In this document: positions 1-6,347 of the stretch, in pieces | Numbering within the stretch: position 1 is the stretch's first letter | How the letters are laid out: each line of letters starts with the position of its first letter | Source of the DNA: an uncultured Collinsella sp. | GTDB lineage: Bacteria; Actinomycetota; Coriobacteriia; Coriobacteriales; Coriobacteriaceae | Assembly: GCA_900752475.1 (NCBI GenBank) | Contig: CAADVJ010000029.1 | Span: forward strand, 1 to 8,203 | Length of the DNA: 8,203 bases | Direction: 5' to 3' | Made by a program: the position numbers and the translations under genes | Notes under the pieces: model-generated | The model's database searches: none | The model's input: the letters and a program-made list of their open reading frames with translations, nothing else | What the model was told of the DNA's origin: nothing

Positions 1-568
1 GGCCGCTAAGGGCGTTGAGGTGGGTCGCGTTTGGGTGGGGCGAGCCCTTTTTTCCGAACAGGCAAAGTTAGCCAATGAAGTACGGGTCGGAAAAGCCGAC
101 GGACTCCTCGCGCTCGGGCGTGGCGCTCATGCCGGCGATGATGAGGTCAATTTGGCCGTTGTTGAGCGAATCGATAAGACCCGAGAAGCTCTGCTTGACG
201 GCAACGGGCTCGCCGCCGAGGGCCTTGCAGACGATCTTGGCGATCTGCACGTCGTAGCCATCGGCATAGGCGCCCTGCACGTTGTCGATGGGGATGGTGT
301 ACTCGCTGGCTTCGGAGACCTGCCAGTTGTACGGGGCGTAGGCCGCCTCCATGCCAATGCGGATCTTGTCCTTGCCGATAACGGAATCGGACAGGTCGTC
401 GCGACCGCCGCCCGTCGTGGGCTGAACTACTTCCAGCGTGGAGGGGCGCTGGCAACCGGCAAGTGCGCCGGCGACGATAGAAGCGCTCGCAACGAGAGCG
501 CTTCCCAAAAAGATGCGACGGCTGCATACCGGCTGGCGCTGCTCATCGCACTGTTGGGGAGAATGCAT
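1..568 (-). pseudogene. ABC transporter substrate-binding lipoprotein (SBP_bac_3 type), interrupted by in-frame stop; 3' end beyond window
   Basis: This would be the extracytoplasmic solute receptor of a polar amino-acid ABC importer. From ATG 568 there is a signal region with SRRIFLG (twin arginine at residues 17-18), a hydrophobic stretch, and lipobox LAGC with C39, so it should be a lipoprotein, perhaps Tat-exported. The mature part has the family signatures IRIGMEAAYAPYNW, GYDVQIAK, FSGLIDSLNNGQIDLIIAGMS and FSDPYFIG. TAA at 68-70 then ends the frame after 166 residues, well short of the usual 240-280. Reading through that stop in the same frame gives LCLFGKKGSPHPNATHLNAL (67-8), which matches what normally follows in SBP_bac_3 proteins (a KKGS..ANATSL-like segment). 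This points to a nonsense mutation, not a natural end. No transporter permease or ATPase genes are in the window. The alternatives are a sequencing error or stop-codon readthrough. Family assignment is strong; pseudogene status is likely. Confidence 0.82.
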
Positions 569-574
569 AATCTG

Positions 575-582
575 CCTTCCCT
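575..582 (-). promoter_or_regulatory. Ribosome binding site fixing the lipoprotein start
   Basis: The minus strand reads AGGGAAGG here, with six bases (CAGATT) before ATG 568. The in-frame ATGs at 655 and 643 have no comparable site and would add a non-signal-like leader before the twin-arginine motif. The start at 568 is therefore preferred. Confidence 0.6.
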
Positions 583-636
583 GTTGAATCGTATGCTGAC
601 GACTTAACAGGATACCGCTCAGCGCTACCTCCAGCA

Positions 637-660
637 AATGCATATATAAATGCATATATA
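637..660. repeat. Perfect 12-nt tandem duplication (aatgcatatata x2)
   Basis: Positions 637-648 and 649-660 are identical 12-mers, each containing the palindrome atgcat and a run of alternating T/A. This AT-rich block lies 70-90 bp upstream of the lipoprotein start. It could hold promoter -10-like sequence (TATATAT on the minus strand) or a pair of operator sites, but no confident -35 is visible. Only the duplication itself is certain. Confidence 0.7.
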
Positions 661-686
661 CAAATTTACGAACTGAAAACGATTGG

Positions 687-742
687 TAGTCGTTGGGGAC
701 GTTCTTAAACGACTAGTCAAACAAGAACGTCCCCAACGACTA
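687..742. repeat. Large palindrome with 20-nt perfect arms
   Basis: The left arm tagtcgttggggacgttctt (687-706) is perfectly complementary to 723-742, with a 16-nt loop. The loop contains the palindrome gactagtc (711-718). The 9-mer aacgactag occurs both in the loop (708-716) and across the end of the right arm (735-743). There is no U-tract after either arm, so it is not a classical intrinsic terminator. It resembles a REP/MITE-like dispersed hairpin sitting between the epimerase terminator and the lipoprotein gene. Confidence 0.8.
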
Positions 743-749
743 GGCATGA

Positions 750-790
750 AAAAGGCAAGGCATAAACCTTCTGGTCATGCCTTGCCTTTT
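750..790. terminator. Rho-independent terminator after the aldose epimerase gene
   Basis: Arms aaaaggcaaggcat (750-763) and atgccttgcctttt (777-790) form a 14-bp stem around a 13-nt loop. The A and T tracts at the stem base make it usable in both directions. It lies 56 bp beyond the minus-strand stop codon at 846, in the expected place for ending that transcript, and it separates that gene from the lipoprotein gene. Confidence 0.8.
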
Positions 791-845
791 GAATGACAAA
801 TTATCGCTCTGGACGGCGCGCAGCATCGACCGAGCGGCGGAACCT

Positions 846-1739
846 CTAGAGCAGGGTGACGCTAAAGCTACGTTTATCGGTAGCGCCGGGAGCCAAGGTG
901 ATGGTGTTGACCTTGTGCTCAAAGACATCGTCCTCGGTGTCCATGGTGGTATGACCGGTCCAGGGCTCAAGCGCCACAAACGGAGCGTCGTTGGCGGCAG
1001 ACCACACGCCGATGTACTTAAAGCCCTCAAAGTCGATCTTGACGCCGTGACCCGACTTGCGACCGCGCAGCGTGAGCGTGGAGCCCGGGGCATCGGTGAA
1101 CATGATGGCGTCGTTATCGAAGCTGCGGTGCGTGATGGGCAGCACGTCCGAGTTATCGGGAGCCTTGTAGCTACCCTCGAACGTCATAAGACCGTCGGGC
1201 GTGATGATGGGGGCCTCGTTGGTCCAAGCCTCGGTAAACGCCAGCTCGTAATCCTCGAATGCCTCGTCCTCGGCACCGGGAGCCGGTACGTTAAACGCGG
1301 GGTGGCCGCCCACCGAGAACGGCAGGTCCACGTCGCCGGTGTTGGTGACGGCAAAGGTCTGCGTGAGGGTGGCGTCGCCGGTCAAGGCATAGGTCATGTT
1401 GAGCTTAAAGTGGAACGGGAACGCCTTGAGCGACTCGGGCGTGTCGGTGATCTCGTACGTTACCGAGGAGCCGTCCTCCGAAACCTCGACCAGCTTGTGC
1501 TCGACGATGCGCGCGAGGCCGTGGCGCGGCATCTCGCAGGTGCCAGCCGCAGACGTCGCCGTGTTGTTGCGCAGTGAGCCCACGATGGGGAACAGGATGG
1601 GCGCATGCTTGCCCCAAAAGGCGGGGTCGCCCTGCCACAGATACTCGTTGCCGTTGAGGGCAAGGCTCGTGAGCTGGGCGCCCATGGAATCGATGGCCGC
1701 GGTGAGGCCGCCGCGCTTGATGGTAGTGACGGTAGACAT
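846..1739 (-). CDS. Aldose 1-epimerase family protein (LacX/YeaD-like)
   Basis: This 297-residue cytoplasmic enzyme has the galactose mutarotase-like beta-sandwich fold (Pfam PF01263 family) and probably interconverts the alpha and beta anomers of a sugar or sugar phosphate. Visible signatures are an N-terminal GAQLTSLALNGNEYLWQGDP, then FWGKHAPILFPIVG, RHGLAR (H73), FSVGGHPAFN (H146, matching the usual catalytic acid) and VALEPWTG (E258, matching the usual catalytic base). Length is normal for the LacX-like branch. ATG 1739 is chosen because GGAGGAAG (1744-1751, minus strand) sits just upstream; an ATG at 1763 would only add eight residues with no such site. The gene lies 79 bp downstream of the unknown membrane protein on the same strand and is followed by a strong terminator. 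The natural substrate cannot be told from sequence, as no sugar catabolism genes are adjacent. Confidence 0.9.
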   Translation of the reverse strand: MSTVTTIKRGGLTAAIDSMGAQLTSLALNGNEYLWQGDPAFWGKHAPILFPIVGSLRNNTATSAAGTCEMPRHGLARIVEHKLVEVSEDGSSVTYEITDTPESLKAFPFHFKLNMTYALTGDATLTQTFAVTNTGDVDLPFSVGGHPAFNVPAPGAEDEAFEDYELAFTEAWTNEAPIITPDGLMTFEGSYKAPDNSDVLPITHRSFDNDAIMFTDAPGSTLTLRGRKSGHGVKIDFEGFKYIGVWSAANDAPFVALEPWTGHTTMDTEDDVFEHKVNTITLAPGATDKRSFSVTLL

Positions 1740-1759
1740 GCTACTTCCTCCAAAAGTAA

Positions 1760-1782
1760 ACAATAGTGTCGAGGGCTATTGT
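1760..1782. promoter_or_regulatory. Dyad upstream of the epimerase gene, possible operator or hairpin
   Basis: The arms acaatag (1760-1766) and ctattgt (1776-1782) flank a 9-nt spacer. The element lies in the 79-bp gap between the unknown membrane protein and the epimerase gene, about 20-43 bp before the epimerase ATG. On the minus strand it is followed by TTACTTTT, so it could be a weak terminator for the upstream gene or a repressor site over an epimerase promoter. Neither role is proven. Confidence 0.35.
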
Positions 1783-1818
1783 CCCACTCTTGGCGGCGGG
1801 GTTGAGCGACAGGCGCAG

Positions 1819-2685
1819 TTATTGAGCAATAGCGTAAAGGTCAAACCCGCCCTGCGGAGTGCTATCGACCGTATCGGGCGCCTGCGAGTTAAAGCTCACG
1901 GGAACCATGCGCTTTGAGGCGCGGAAGCGCGTGCCGTCGGTGGCGACGGGCGGTTCGTCGACGGTGAGCTCGTAGTCGCCGGGCTTGAGCTCGATGCCGT
2001 CACCAGCGGAATTGACGTATTGATACTCGTCAATCGTCTGCCCTTTGAGCGTACGCCCCACGATGTGGATGAGCATTTGGCTGTCGCCGCGCGCGGTGTC
2101 CCATGTCGCGCCGTCCTTGACCTCGACCGACACGTGCACCGAGCGCGTGCGGCTGAGCGATTGCTCGACAGACATCTCGACCTTGGCGGCATCTTTGCGC
2201 TGTTGCTCCACATGGCTCCAGACATTTCCGATCGCCGAGCAAGCGATGACGCCGGCCATGAAGGCGATGAGGATGGGGCCGAGCGGGGAGCGGCGGCCCG
2301 CGTCTTCCTCGCGAGCTAGGTCGGGGCGATGCGTGGGCGCAGGCGCCTGAGCACCATGCGCGGGCACGTCGAGTATGCTGAAGGATGCCGTGCTGCCGGG
2401 GTCGATGTTATGGCGCGGCTGCGGGGTCTTTGCCGGCGAGATGGACATGTCGGCTGGCTCACCCAGTGTGGCCGTGGCATCGGCCTTAGCCTCGTCGGCC
2501 TCGGCCTGGGCCCAGGCCTGTTCAAAGGTTAGGGGTTCGGCGGAGTCGGAAGCGGCGTCCGTCTCGACGGCATCGTTGCCGGTCTCGTCCTCGTCGCTCG
2601 ACACGTCACGCGGCGAGGGCTCGTCCCACTCCTCGTCCGGAGCCTCGCCCTCGCTATACCACCATTCAAAGTTATCGATATCCAT
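1819..2685 (-). CDS. Membrane protein of unknown function with acidic N-terminus and C-terminal extracytoplasmic domain
   Basis: I do not recognise this 288-residue protein. Residues 1-75 are strongly acidic and low complexity, beginning MDIDNFEWWYSEGEAPDEEW with later DEDET and EADEAKAD blocks. Residues 76-134 are a Pro/Ala-rich linker ending in basic REEDAGRR. One membrane segment follows at about 135-153 (LGPILIAFMAGVIACSAIG). Residues 160-288 form a soluble beta-rich-looking domain with VHVSVEVKDGATWD, QMLIHIVGRTLKG and ELKPGDYELTVDEPP. The basic residues before the helix predict an inside-N, outside-C single-pass protein. The C-terminal domain could be a carbohydrate-binding-like or Ig-like fold, but that is a guess from strand pattern. 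ATG 2685 is preceded by AAGGGG at an 8-nt spacing. It lies upstream of the epimerase gene and may be co-transcribed with it. Confidence 0.75.
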   Translation of the reverse strand: MDIDNFEWWYSEGEAPDEEWDEPSPRDVSSDEDETGNDAVETDAASDSAEPLTFEQAWAQAEADEAKADATATLGEPADMSISPAKTPQPRHNIDPGSTASFSILDVPAHGAQAPAPTHRPDLAREEDAGRRSPLGPILIAFMAGVIACSAIGNVWSHVEQQRKDAAKVEMSVEQSLSRTRSVHVSVEVKDGATWDTARGDSQMLIHIVGRTLKGQTIDEYQYVNSAGDGIELKPGDYELTVDEPPVATDGTRFRASKRMVPVSFNSQAPDTVDSTPQGGFDLYAIAQ

Positions 2686-2726
2686 ACGGGGCGCCCCTTA
2701 GGCCTCGCAAATAAACACTTGCTAGC

Positions 2727-2732
2727 CTTATA
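2727..2732 (-). promoter_or_regulatory. Possible -10 element for the unknown membrane protein gene
   Basis: The minus strand reads TATAAG here, about 40 bp upstream of ATG 2685. No convincing -35 hexamer is seen at the expected distance, so this is only a weak promoter candidate. Confidence 0.25.
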
Positions 2733-2771
2733 CCCCCAGACGGCACCGAAGCTCACCCGCGCCGGACACGA

Positions 2772-2836
2772 AAACCGTCACAACATTCGACGTTTTTCCT
2801 CGTTTTCGAGATTTTCATCGAATGTTGTGACGGTTT
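2772..2836. repeat. Large palindrome with 19-nt perfect arms
   Basis: The left arm aaaccgtcacaacattcga (2772-2790) is exactly complementary to 2818-2836, with a 27-nt T-rich loop that itself holds a small ctcg-tttt-cgag stem. It lies between the divergent membrane protein and MFS genes, 19 bp before another palindrome. It contains no gene and looks like a dispersed hairpin repeat. The two 19-nt arms make chance very unlikely. Confidence 0.82.
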
Positions 2837-2854
2837 AGGCGGCAGCCACGCCGC

Positions 2855-2889
2855 GAATGTGACAAAGGGACTGTCCCTTTGTCACATTC
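2855..2889. repeat. 35-nt near-perfect palindrome, copy 1
   Basis: There are two 17-nt arms around one central base (2872); the left arm is gaatgtgacaaagggac and the pairing is perfect. Variants occur at 6348-6382 and 7896-7930. It lies upstream of the MFS gene, just before its promoter region. No U-tract follows. Collinsella-like genomes appear to carry many such hairpins (recollection, not tested here). Confidence 0.88.
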
Positions 2890-2902
2890 TGTTAGAGTTG
2901 CA

Positions 2903-2915
2903 GGGATTGAATCCC
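2903..2915. promoter_or_regulatory. Short palindrome gggatt-g-aatccc upstream of the MFS gene
   Basis: Two 6-nt arms around one base lie 30 bp before the proposed TTG start, in the only stretch where a promoter for the MFS gene could sit after the 35-nt palindrome. It could be a regulator-binding site. The -10 and -35 elements around it are weak, so the role is speculative. Confidence 0.3.
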
Positions 2916-2933
2916 GCTTATTCACGCGACATT

Positions 2934-2937
2934 GGAG
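2934..2937 (+). promoter_or_regulatory. Ribosome binding site supporting a TTG start for the MFS gene
   Basis: GGAG is followed by 8 bases and then TTG 2946. The only in-frame ATG upstream of the first membrane segment is at 2859 and lies within the 35-nt palindrome, with no ribosome binding site. Confidence 0.5.
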
Positions 2938-2945
2938 TGACAACC

Positions 2946-4199
2946 TTGACCGCCGCAACCACGCCAAAAAGTAAGTCAACCGCCGCCGCGCTCTCCCCCG
3001 CGCGCACCAAGCTCTGCCTGGCGCTGCTCGTGTTGTTAGGCTTTTCGCTCGGCTGTTCGGAGTTCGTGGTCATCGGCATCGAAAGTGACTTGGCGACGGA
3101 ACTCGGCGTATCGCTTGCCACCGCAGGCCAACTTATTAGCGTGTTCGCACTGGTCTACGCTATCGCGACGCCGGCGCTCGCGCTCAGCACGGGGCGCTTC
3201 CGTCGTTACCAGCTGCTCGTGTGCTATAGCATCGTCTTTGTGCTCGGCAACCTGGTCATGGCGCTGGCACCCAACTTTCAAGTGCTGTTCGCCTCGCGCA
3301 TCATCTTGGGCTCCGTCTCGGGCGCACTGCTCGCCGTGGGCGTGACGTATATCCCCGAGCTGCTGTCCCCGCAGCAAACTTCGCTTGCCATCTCGGTGGT
3401 GTACGGCGCGTTTTCCGTGGCGATGGTCTTTGTCACTTCGATCGGCAAGTTTGTGGCCGACACGCTCGATTGGCACGTGGCCATGTACGGCACGCTGGCC
3501 TTTGCCGTTCTGATCTGCGGAGCGCTCGTGATGTTTATGCCGCGCGCTGGGCAAACCGACGAGCCCGCCACCTTTCGCGAGCAGGCGGGTCTGCTACGCG
3601 AGCCGAGCATCGTCACCGGCATGCTCATCTTTTTGTTTGGCGTGGGGTCGGTCTACGTTTTCTATGGCTACGTGACGCCTTATCTTGAGCAGGTGCTGGG
3701 CATGGGCACGGTCGAAGCCAGTACCACGCTCATGGCCTACGGCGTGTTCTGCCTGATCTCGAACATCCTGGGCGGATGGATCGATGCGCGCTTTGGCATG
3801 AAGGCGCTGCTTGTGACGTTCGTGCTGCAGGCTGCGGCGTTACTCGGGCTGTTTGCTGTGGGCGGCACCATGCCGCTCGCGCTGGCCTTTGTCTTTAGCT
3901 TGGCGCTGCTCATGTACTTGTTCTCGGTGTCGTGCATCACGCACTTCATGGACGTGGCACGCAGCCGCCATCCCAAGTCGATGGTACTCGCAAGTTCGGT
4001 TGAGCCCATGGCGTTTAACGTCGGCATCTCGTTTGGCACCGCAGTGGGCGGCGCCGTGGTAAGCGGAGTTGGCATTGCATATGTAGGCGCGGTCGGTGCC
4101 GTGTTCTCGCTTGTGGCCTGGGCGCTCACGCTGGTGACGATTAAGTTGGCTCGCTGGGAGCGCCGTCGTCAATCAGCACAGCCCCGGATGCAGGCATAG
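2946..4199 (+). CDS. Major facilitator superfamily transporter, DHA1/AraJ-like efflux permease
   Basis: This 417-residue integral inner-membrane protein has twelve predicted helices at about 24-46, 60-82, 89-108, 114-134, 145-168, 176-198, 222-244, 260-278, 285-304, 309-329, 355-377 and 379-402, with the usual central cytoplasmic loop near 199-221. Family signs are SEFVVIGIESDLATELGVS after helix 1, STGRFRRYQ between helices 2 and 3, a motif-C-like glycine-rich helix 5 region, and LGGWIDARFG between helices 8 and 9, as in COG2814 proton-driven drug or sugar exporters. The substrate is not predictable. TTG 2946 is preferred over ATG 2859, because the longer form would encode MTKGLSLCH out of the 35-nt palindrome and has no ribosome binding site. 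No partner gene is adjacent and no terminator is obvious after the stop; a small cggt-gaaa-accg hairpin (4230-4241) lacks a U-tract. Confidence 0.88.
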   Translation: MTAATTPKSKSTAAALSPARTKLCLALLVLLGFSLGCSEFVVIGIESDLATELGVSLATAGQLISVFALVYAIATPALALSTGRFRRYQLLVCYSIVFVLGNLVMALAPNFQVLFASRIILGSVSGALLAVGVTYIPELLSPQQTSLAISVVYGAFSVAMVFVTSIGKFVADTLDWHVAMYGTLAFAVLICGALVMFMPRAGQTDEPATFREQAGLLREPSIVTGMLIFLFGVGSVYVFYGYVTPYLEQVLGMGTVEASTTLMAYGVFCLISNILGGWIDARFGMKALLVTFVLQAAALLGLFAVGGTMPLALAFVFSLALLMYLFSVSCITHFMDVARSRHPKSMVLASSVEPMAFNVGISFGTAVGGAVVSGVGIAYVGAVGAVFSLVAWALTLVTIKLARWERRRQSAQPRMQA

Positions 4200-4284
4200 G
4201 GGCGAACATAGCCCAAGGTGGCGAGCAACCGGTGAAAACCGTCCCGTACGAGTAGTGTTTATCCGCCTGCAAGCTCCAGCAGTG

Positions 4285-4381
4285 CAATTTCGTGTACTTC
4301 AGATACACACTTTTCTACTATTTCGTGTATTCCAAGTACATGAAATCGTACTAAACTATGTATCTGAAGTACACGAAATTG
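4285..4381. repeat. 97-bp dyad-symmetric repeat element upstream of ATPase gene 1
   Basis: The outer arms 4285-4307 and 4359-4381 are perfect 23-nt inverted repeats; their inward part is tttcgtgtacttcagataca. An inner imperfect palindrome at 4320-4346 (atttcgtgta / tacatgaaat) has the same centre, position 4333. This gives four related half-sites: atttcgtgtact at 4287, atttcgtgtatt at 4320, and the reverse-strand forms at 4335-4346 and 4368-4379. Same-strand copies start exactly 33 nt apart. The element ends on the first base of the ribosome binding site GGAAAGG (4381-4387) of the ATPase gene, so it must occupy its promoter or leader. It may be an operator array, a structured leader, or a recognition site for the ATPase. 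Confidence 0.85.
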
Positions 4382-4394
4382 GAAAGGCGGCCCC

Positions 4395-5765
4395 ATGCGC
4401 AGATCAATCGAATCCGTTATCGAATCATGGGCGACAAAGGACGCGTCGCGCCCCCTCCTCATCCGTGGTGCGCGACGCGTAGGCAAAACGTACGTTGCCG
4501 AGGAAATCGGCAGACGAATCGCCGGCGATGCGTTTGTCAAACTCGACTTTCAGACCGATCTTGAGCTGATCGCTCCGCTGTTCGACTGTCCCACCGACGA
4601 CGTTGACGCCATCGTGGCGCGAATCTCAGACTATAAACGCACCCCCATTCGCAAAGAAACCGCCTTCATCCTGTTTGACGAGGTGCAGCTCTGCGAACGG
4701 GCGCTCAACTCGCTTCGCTTTTTTTCGGGTTCGGGCTGGCGCATATGCGCGACCGGCAGTCAGCTCGGCGTCGCCACGCGCAAGCGCAAGTTGCCTTTTC
4801 CCAGCGGCGTTCGTCAAGAGACCATGCATCCTATGTCGTTCGAGGAGTTTCTCTGGGCGCTCGACGAGGAGCAGATGGCCAATGCCATTCGTACCCACGC
4901 CGGCACGCTCGAGACCTACGCCGCGCACCAAGCCGCGCTCAGCCTGTTTCATCGATACCAGATCGTGGGCGGCATGCCCGCCGCCGTCAACGCATATCGC
5001 AAGACGTTATCCATCGAGGATGCGCGCGTCGAGCAGCGCGAAATCGACGAGACCTATACCGCCGATATGACCGACCCCGAAAACGGGATCAGCGGCGTGG
5101 CGGCGCGCAAGGTCTGGCGCTCCATTCCGTCCCAGCTGCTGAGATCGTCCACAAAAAAATTCAAGTACTCCGAGGTCGAACGCGGAGGCCGTCGCGCCAA
5201 GCTTATCGAGCCGCTCGACTGGCTCGAAGGCGCCGGCATCATATCGGTCAACAACCTGACCGAAGGCATCGAGCCTCCCCTCGTTCCCTTCGACGACGAA
5301 GATGGAAGTTTCTTTAAGGTCTATCTTCTCGATACCGGCCTCATGTTCTACAAACTCGGCATCAACCCGCGGCTCTGGCTCGACCTCAAAGAGGATTCCG
5401 CCATAGCGCTATCTTCCGACTTCCGAGGCGCCCTGGCGGAAAACTCGGTCATGCAAGCATTTTCGGGCAATGGCTTGCAGACGTATTACTGGGTGCCGCC
5501 GTCGTCTTGGAAGACGACCGGCGAGCTCGATTTTTTACTTCAGACCGACCGTATGGAAATTGTGCCCGTCGAAGTAAAGTCCGCACGTAACGTGCGCGCG
5601 AGAACCCTCGGGTCGTTTATGGACAAAGCCCGATCGCCATATGCCTACATTTTGTCCGAGAACAATTTTTCCCGCAGCGAAACCGATGACGGGCGCGAGC
5701 TGCGCCACCTCCCCTTGTACGCAGCGGGCTTTATTGGAGCAAACTGCCTCAAGAGCAGTCTGTAA
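4395..5765 (+). CDS. AAA ATPase with DUF4143 domain (COG1373 type), paralog 1
   Basis: This is a 456-residue cytoplasmic protein. The N-terminal AAA_14 ATPase has Walker A GARRVGKT (25-32), Walker B FILFDEVQ (91-98, D95/E96) and a sensor-like CATGSQLG (118-125). The mid-region has the family hallmark VGGMPAAV (191-198). The C-terminal DUF4143 region includes VYLLDTGLM (309-317), GALAENSVMQ (E349) and a PD-(D/E)XK-like core, GELDF (D379) then VPVEVKSA (E393, K395). All key residues are present, so it looks intact. The family is widespread in gut bacteria and archaea, often in many copies, but its biological role is unresolved. ATG 4395 has GGAAAGG (4381-4387) at 7-nt spacing. It directly follows the 97-bp repeat element and is 33 bp upstream of a tyrosine phosphatase gene, probably in one transcript. 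A nuclease or DNA-binding activity is inference only. Confidence 0.9.
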   Translation: MRRSIESVIESWATKDASRPLLIRGARRVGKTYVAEEIGRRIAGDAFVKLDFQTDLELIAPLFDCPTDDVDAIVARISDYKRTPIRKETAFILFDEVQLCERALNSLRFFSGSGWRICATGSQLGVATRKRKLPFPSGVRQETMHPMSFEEFLWALDEEQMANAIRTHAGTLETYAAHQAALSLFHRYQIVGGMPAAVNAYRKTLSIEDARVEQREIDETYTADMTDPENGISGVAARKVWRSIPSQLLRSSTKKFKYSEVERGGRRAKLIEPLDWLEGAGIISVNNLTEGIEPPLVPFDDEDGSFFKVYLLDTGLMFYKLGINPRLWLDLKEDSAIALSSDFRGALAENSVMQAFSGNGLQTYYWVPPSSWKTTGELDFLLQTDRMEIVPVEVKSARNVRARTLGSFMDKARSPYAYILSENNFSRSETDDGRELRHLPLYAAGFIGANCLKSSL

Positions 5766-5798
5766 GCCCTGCGCGACCGCCAAGAAAGGAAGCCGCTC

Positions 5799-6245
5799 AT
5801 GCAACGCATTCTTTTTATCTGCTATGGAAATATCTGTCGCTCGACGATGGCTGAGTCCGTGTTTACCGAGCTGGTGCGGCGCGCCGGGCGCGCGGGCGAG
5901 TTTGTCATTGACTCCGCTGCGACCTCAACTGAGGAGATCGGCACCCCGCCGCATCATGGCACGGTCGCCAAGCTGCGCGAAGTCGGGATTCCCGTCGTTG
6001 CGCACCGTGCCCGCCAGGTGCGTCGCGCGGAGTATTGCGACTGGGATCACATTGTCTATATGGATGCTGAGAACGCGCGCGGTCTGCGTCGCATTTTTGG
6101 CAGCGATCCCGATGACAAGATCTCACGCCTGCTCGATTGGACCGATCGCCCCGGCGACGTGGCCGACCCGTGGTACACCGGCAATTTCGATGCCACCTAC
6201 CGCGACGTGCTCGACGGTTGCACCGCTATGCTCGAGCAACTGTAG
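5799..6245 (+). CDS. Low-molecular-weight protein tyrosine phosphatase
   Basis: This 148-residue cytoplasmic enzyme should remove phosphate from phosphotyrosine (or phosphoarginine) in proteins by a cysteinyl-phosphate intermediate. The active-site loop CYGNICRS lies at residues 8-15, with nucleophile C8 and R14 in the C-X5-R pattern directly after the first strand. The general-acid motif is ADPWYTG with D123, and the expected HRAR region is at 69-72. Length is typical. ATG 5799 follows AAAGGAAG at about 6 nt. The gene begins 33 bp after ATPase gene 1 with no terminator between, so co-transcription is likely. No tyrosine kinase or capsule genes are near, so the substrate is unknown. The pairing with the ATPase may be chance insertion and not joint function. 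Confidence 0.93.
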   Translation: MQRILFICYGNICRSTMAESVFTELVRRAGRAGEFVIDSAATSTEEIGTPPHHGTVAKLREVGIPVVAHRARQVRRAEYCDWDHIVYMDAENARGLRRIFGSDPDDKISRLLDWTDRPGDVADPWYTGNFDATYRDVLDGCTAMLEQL

Positions 6246-6282
6246 GCAAGCGAGGTCGCGAGCCACGCCTTCGGCGCGAAAC

Positions 6283-6345
6283 GAGCGTGGATTTCTCTCG
6301 CTTTGAGCGTTCAAGTGCGCTCTAAACGGGAGAAAATCCACGCTC
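6283..6345. repeat. Long imperfect hairpin between convergent genes
   Basis: The arms gagcgtggattt (6283-6294) and aaatccacgctc (6334-6345) pair perfectly. Further inside, gagcg (6305-6309) pairs with cgctc (6318-6322), giving a two-part stem with an internal loop. It lies between the convergent stops of the phosphatase (6245) and ATPase 2 (6393) genes, so it may act as a bidirectional transcription block, but neither side has a U-tract. It could also be another dispersed hairpin repeat. Confidence 0.65.
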
Positions 6346-6347
6346 AT

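Noticed and set aside
777..1577. 266-codon plus-strand open frame opposite the aldose epimerase gene
   Set aside because: It is the antisense shadow of a clear family member; its translation is Arg/Gly/Val-rich and shows no recognisable motif.
3036..3554. 172-codon minus-strand frame inside the MFS gene
   Set aside because: It is an antisense shadow rich in His/Arg/Asp with no membrane segments or motifs; the plus strand encodes a complete twelve-helix transporter.
4230..4241. Terminator for the MFS gene (cggt-gaaa-accg)
   Set aside because: The stem is only 4 bp and no T-run follows, so it was not listed as a terminator.
4255..4540. Overlapping small open frames on both strands with repeated VHEI / LQIH peptides
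   Set aside because: The peptide repetition comes from the 97-bp palindromic DNA element; neither frame has a good ribosome site, and both run into ATPase gene 1.
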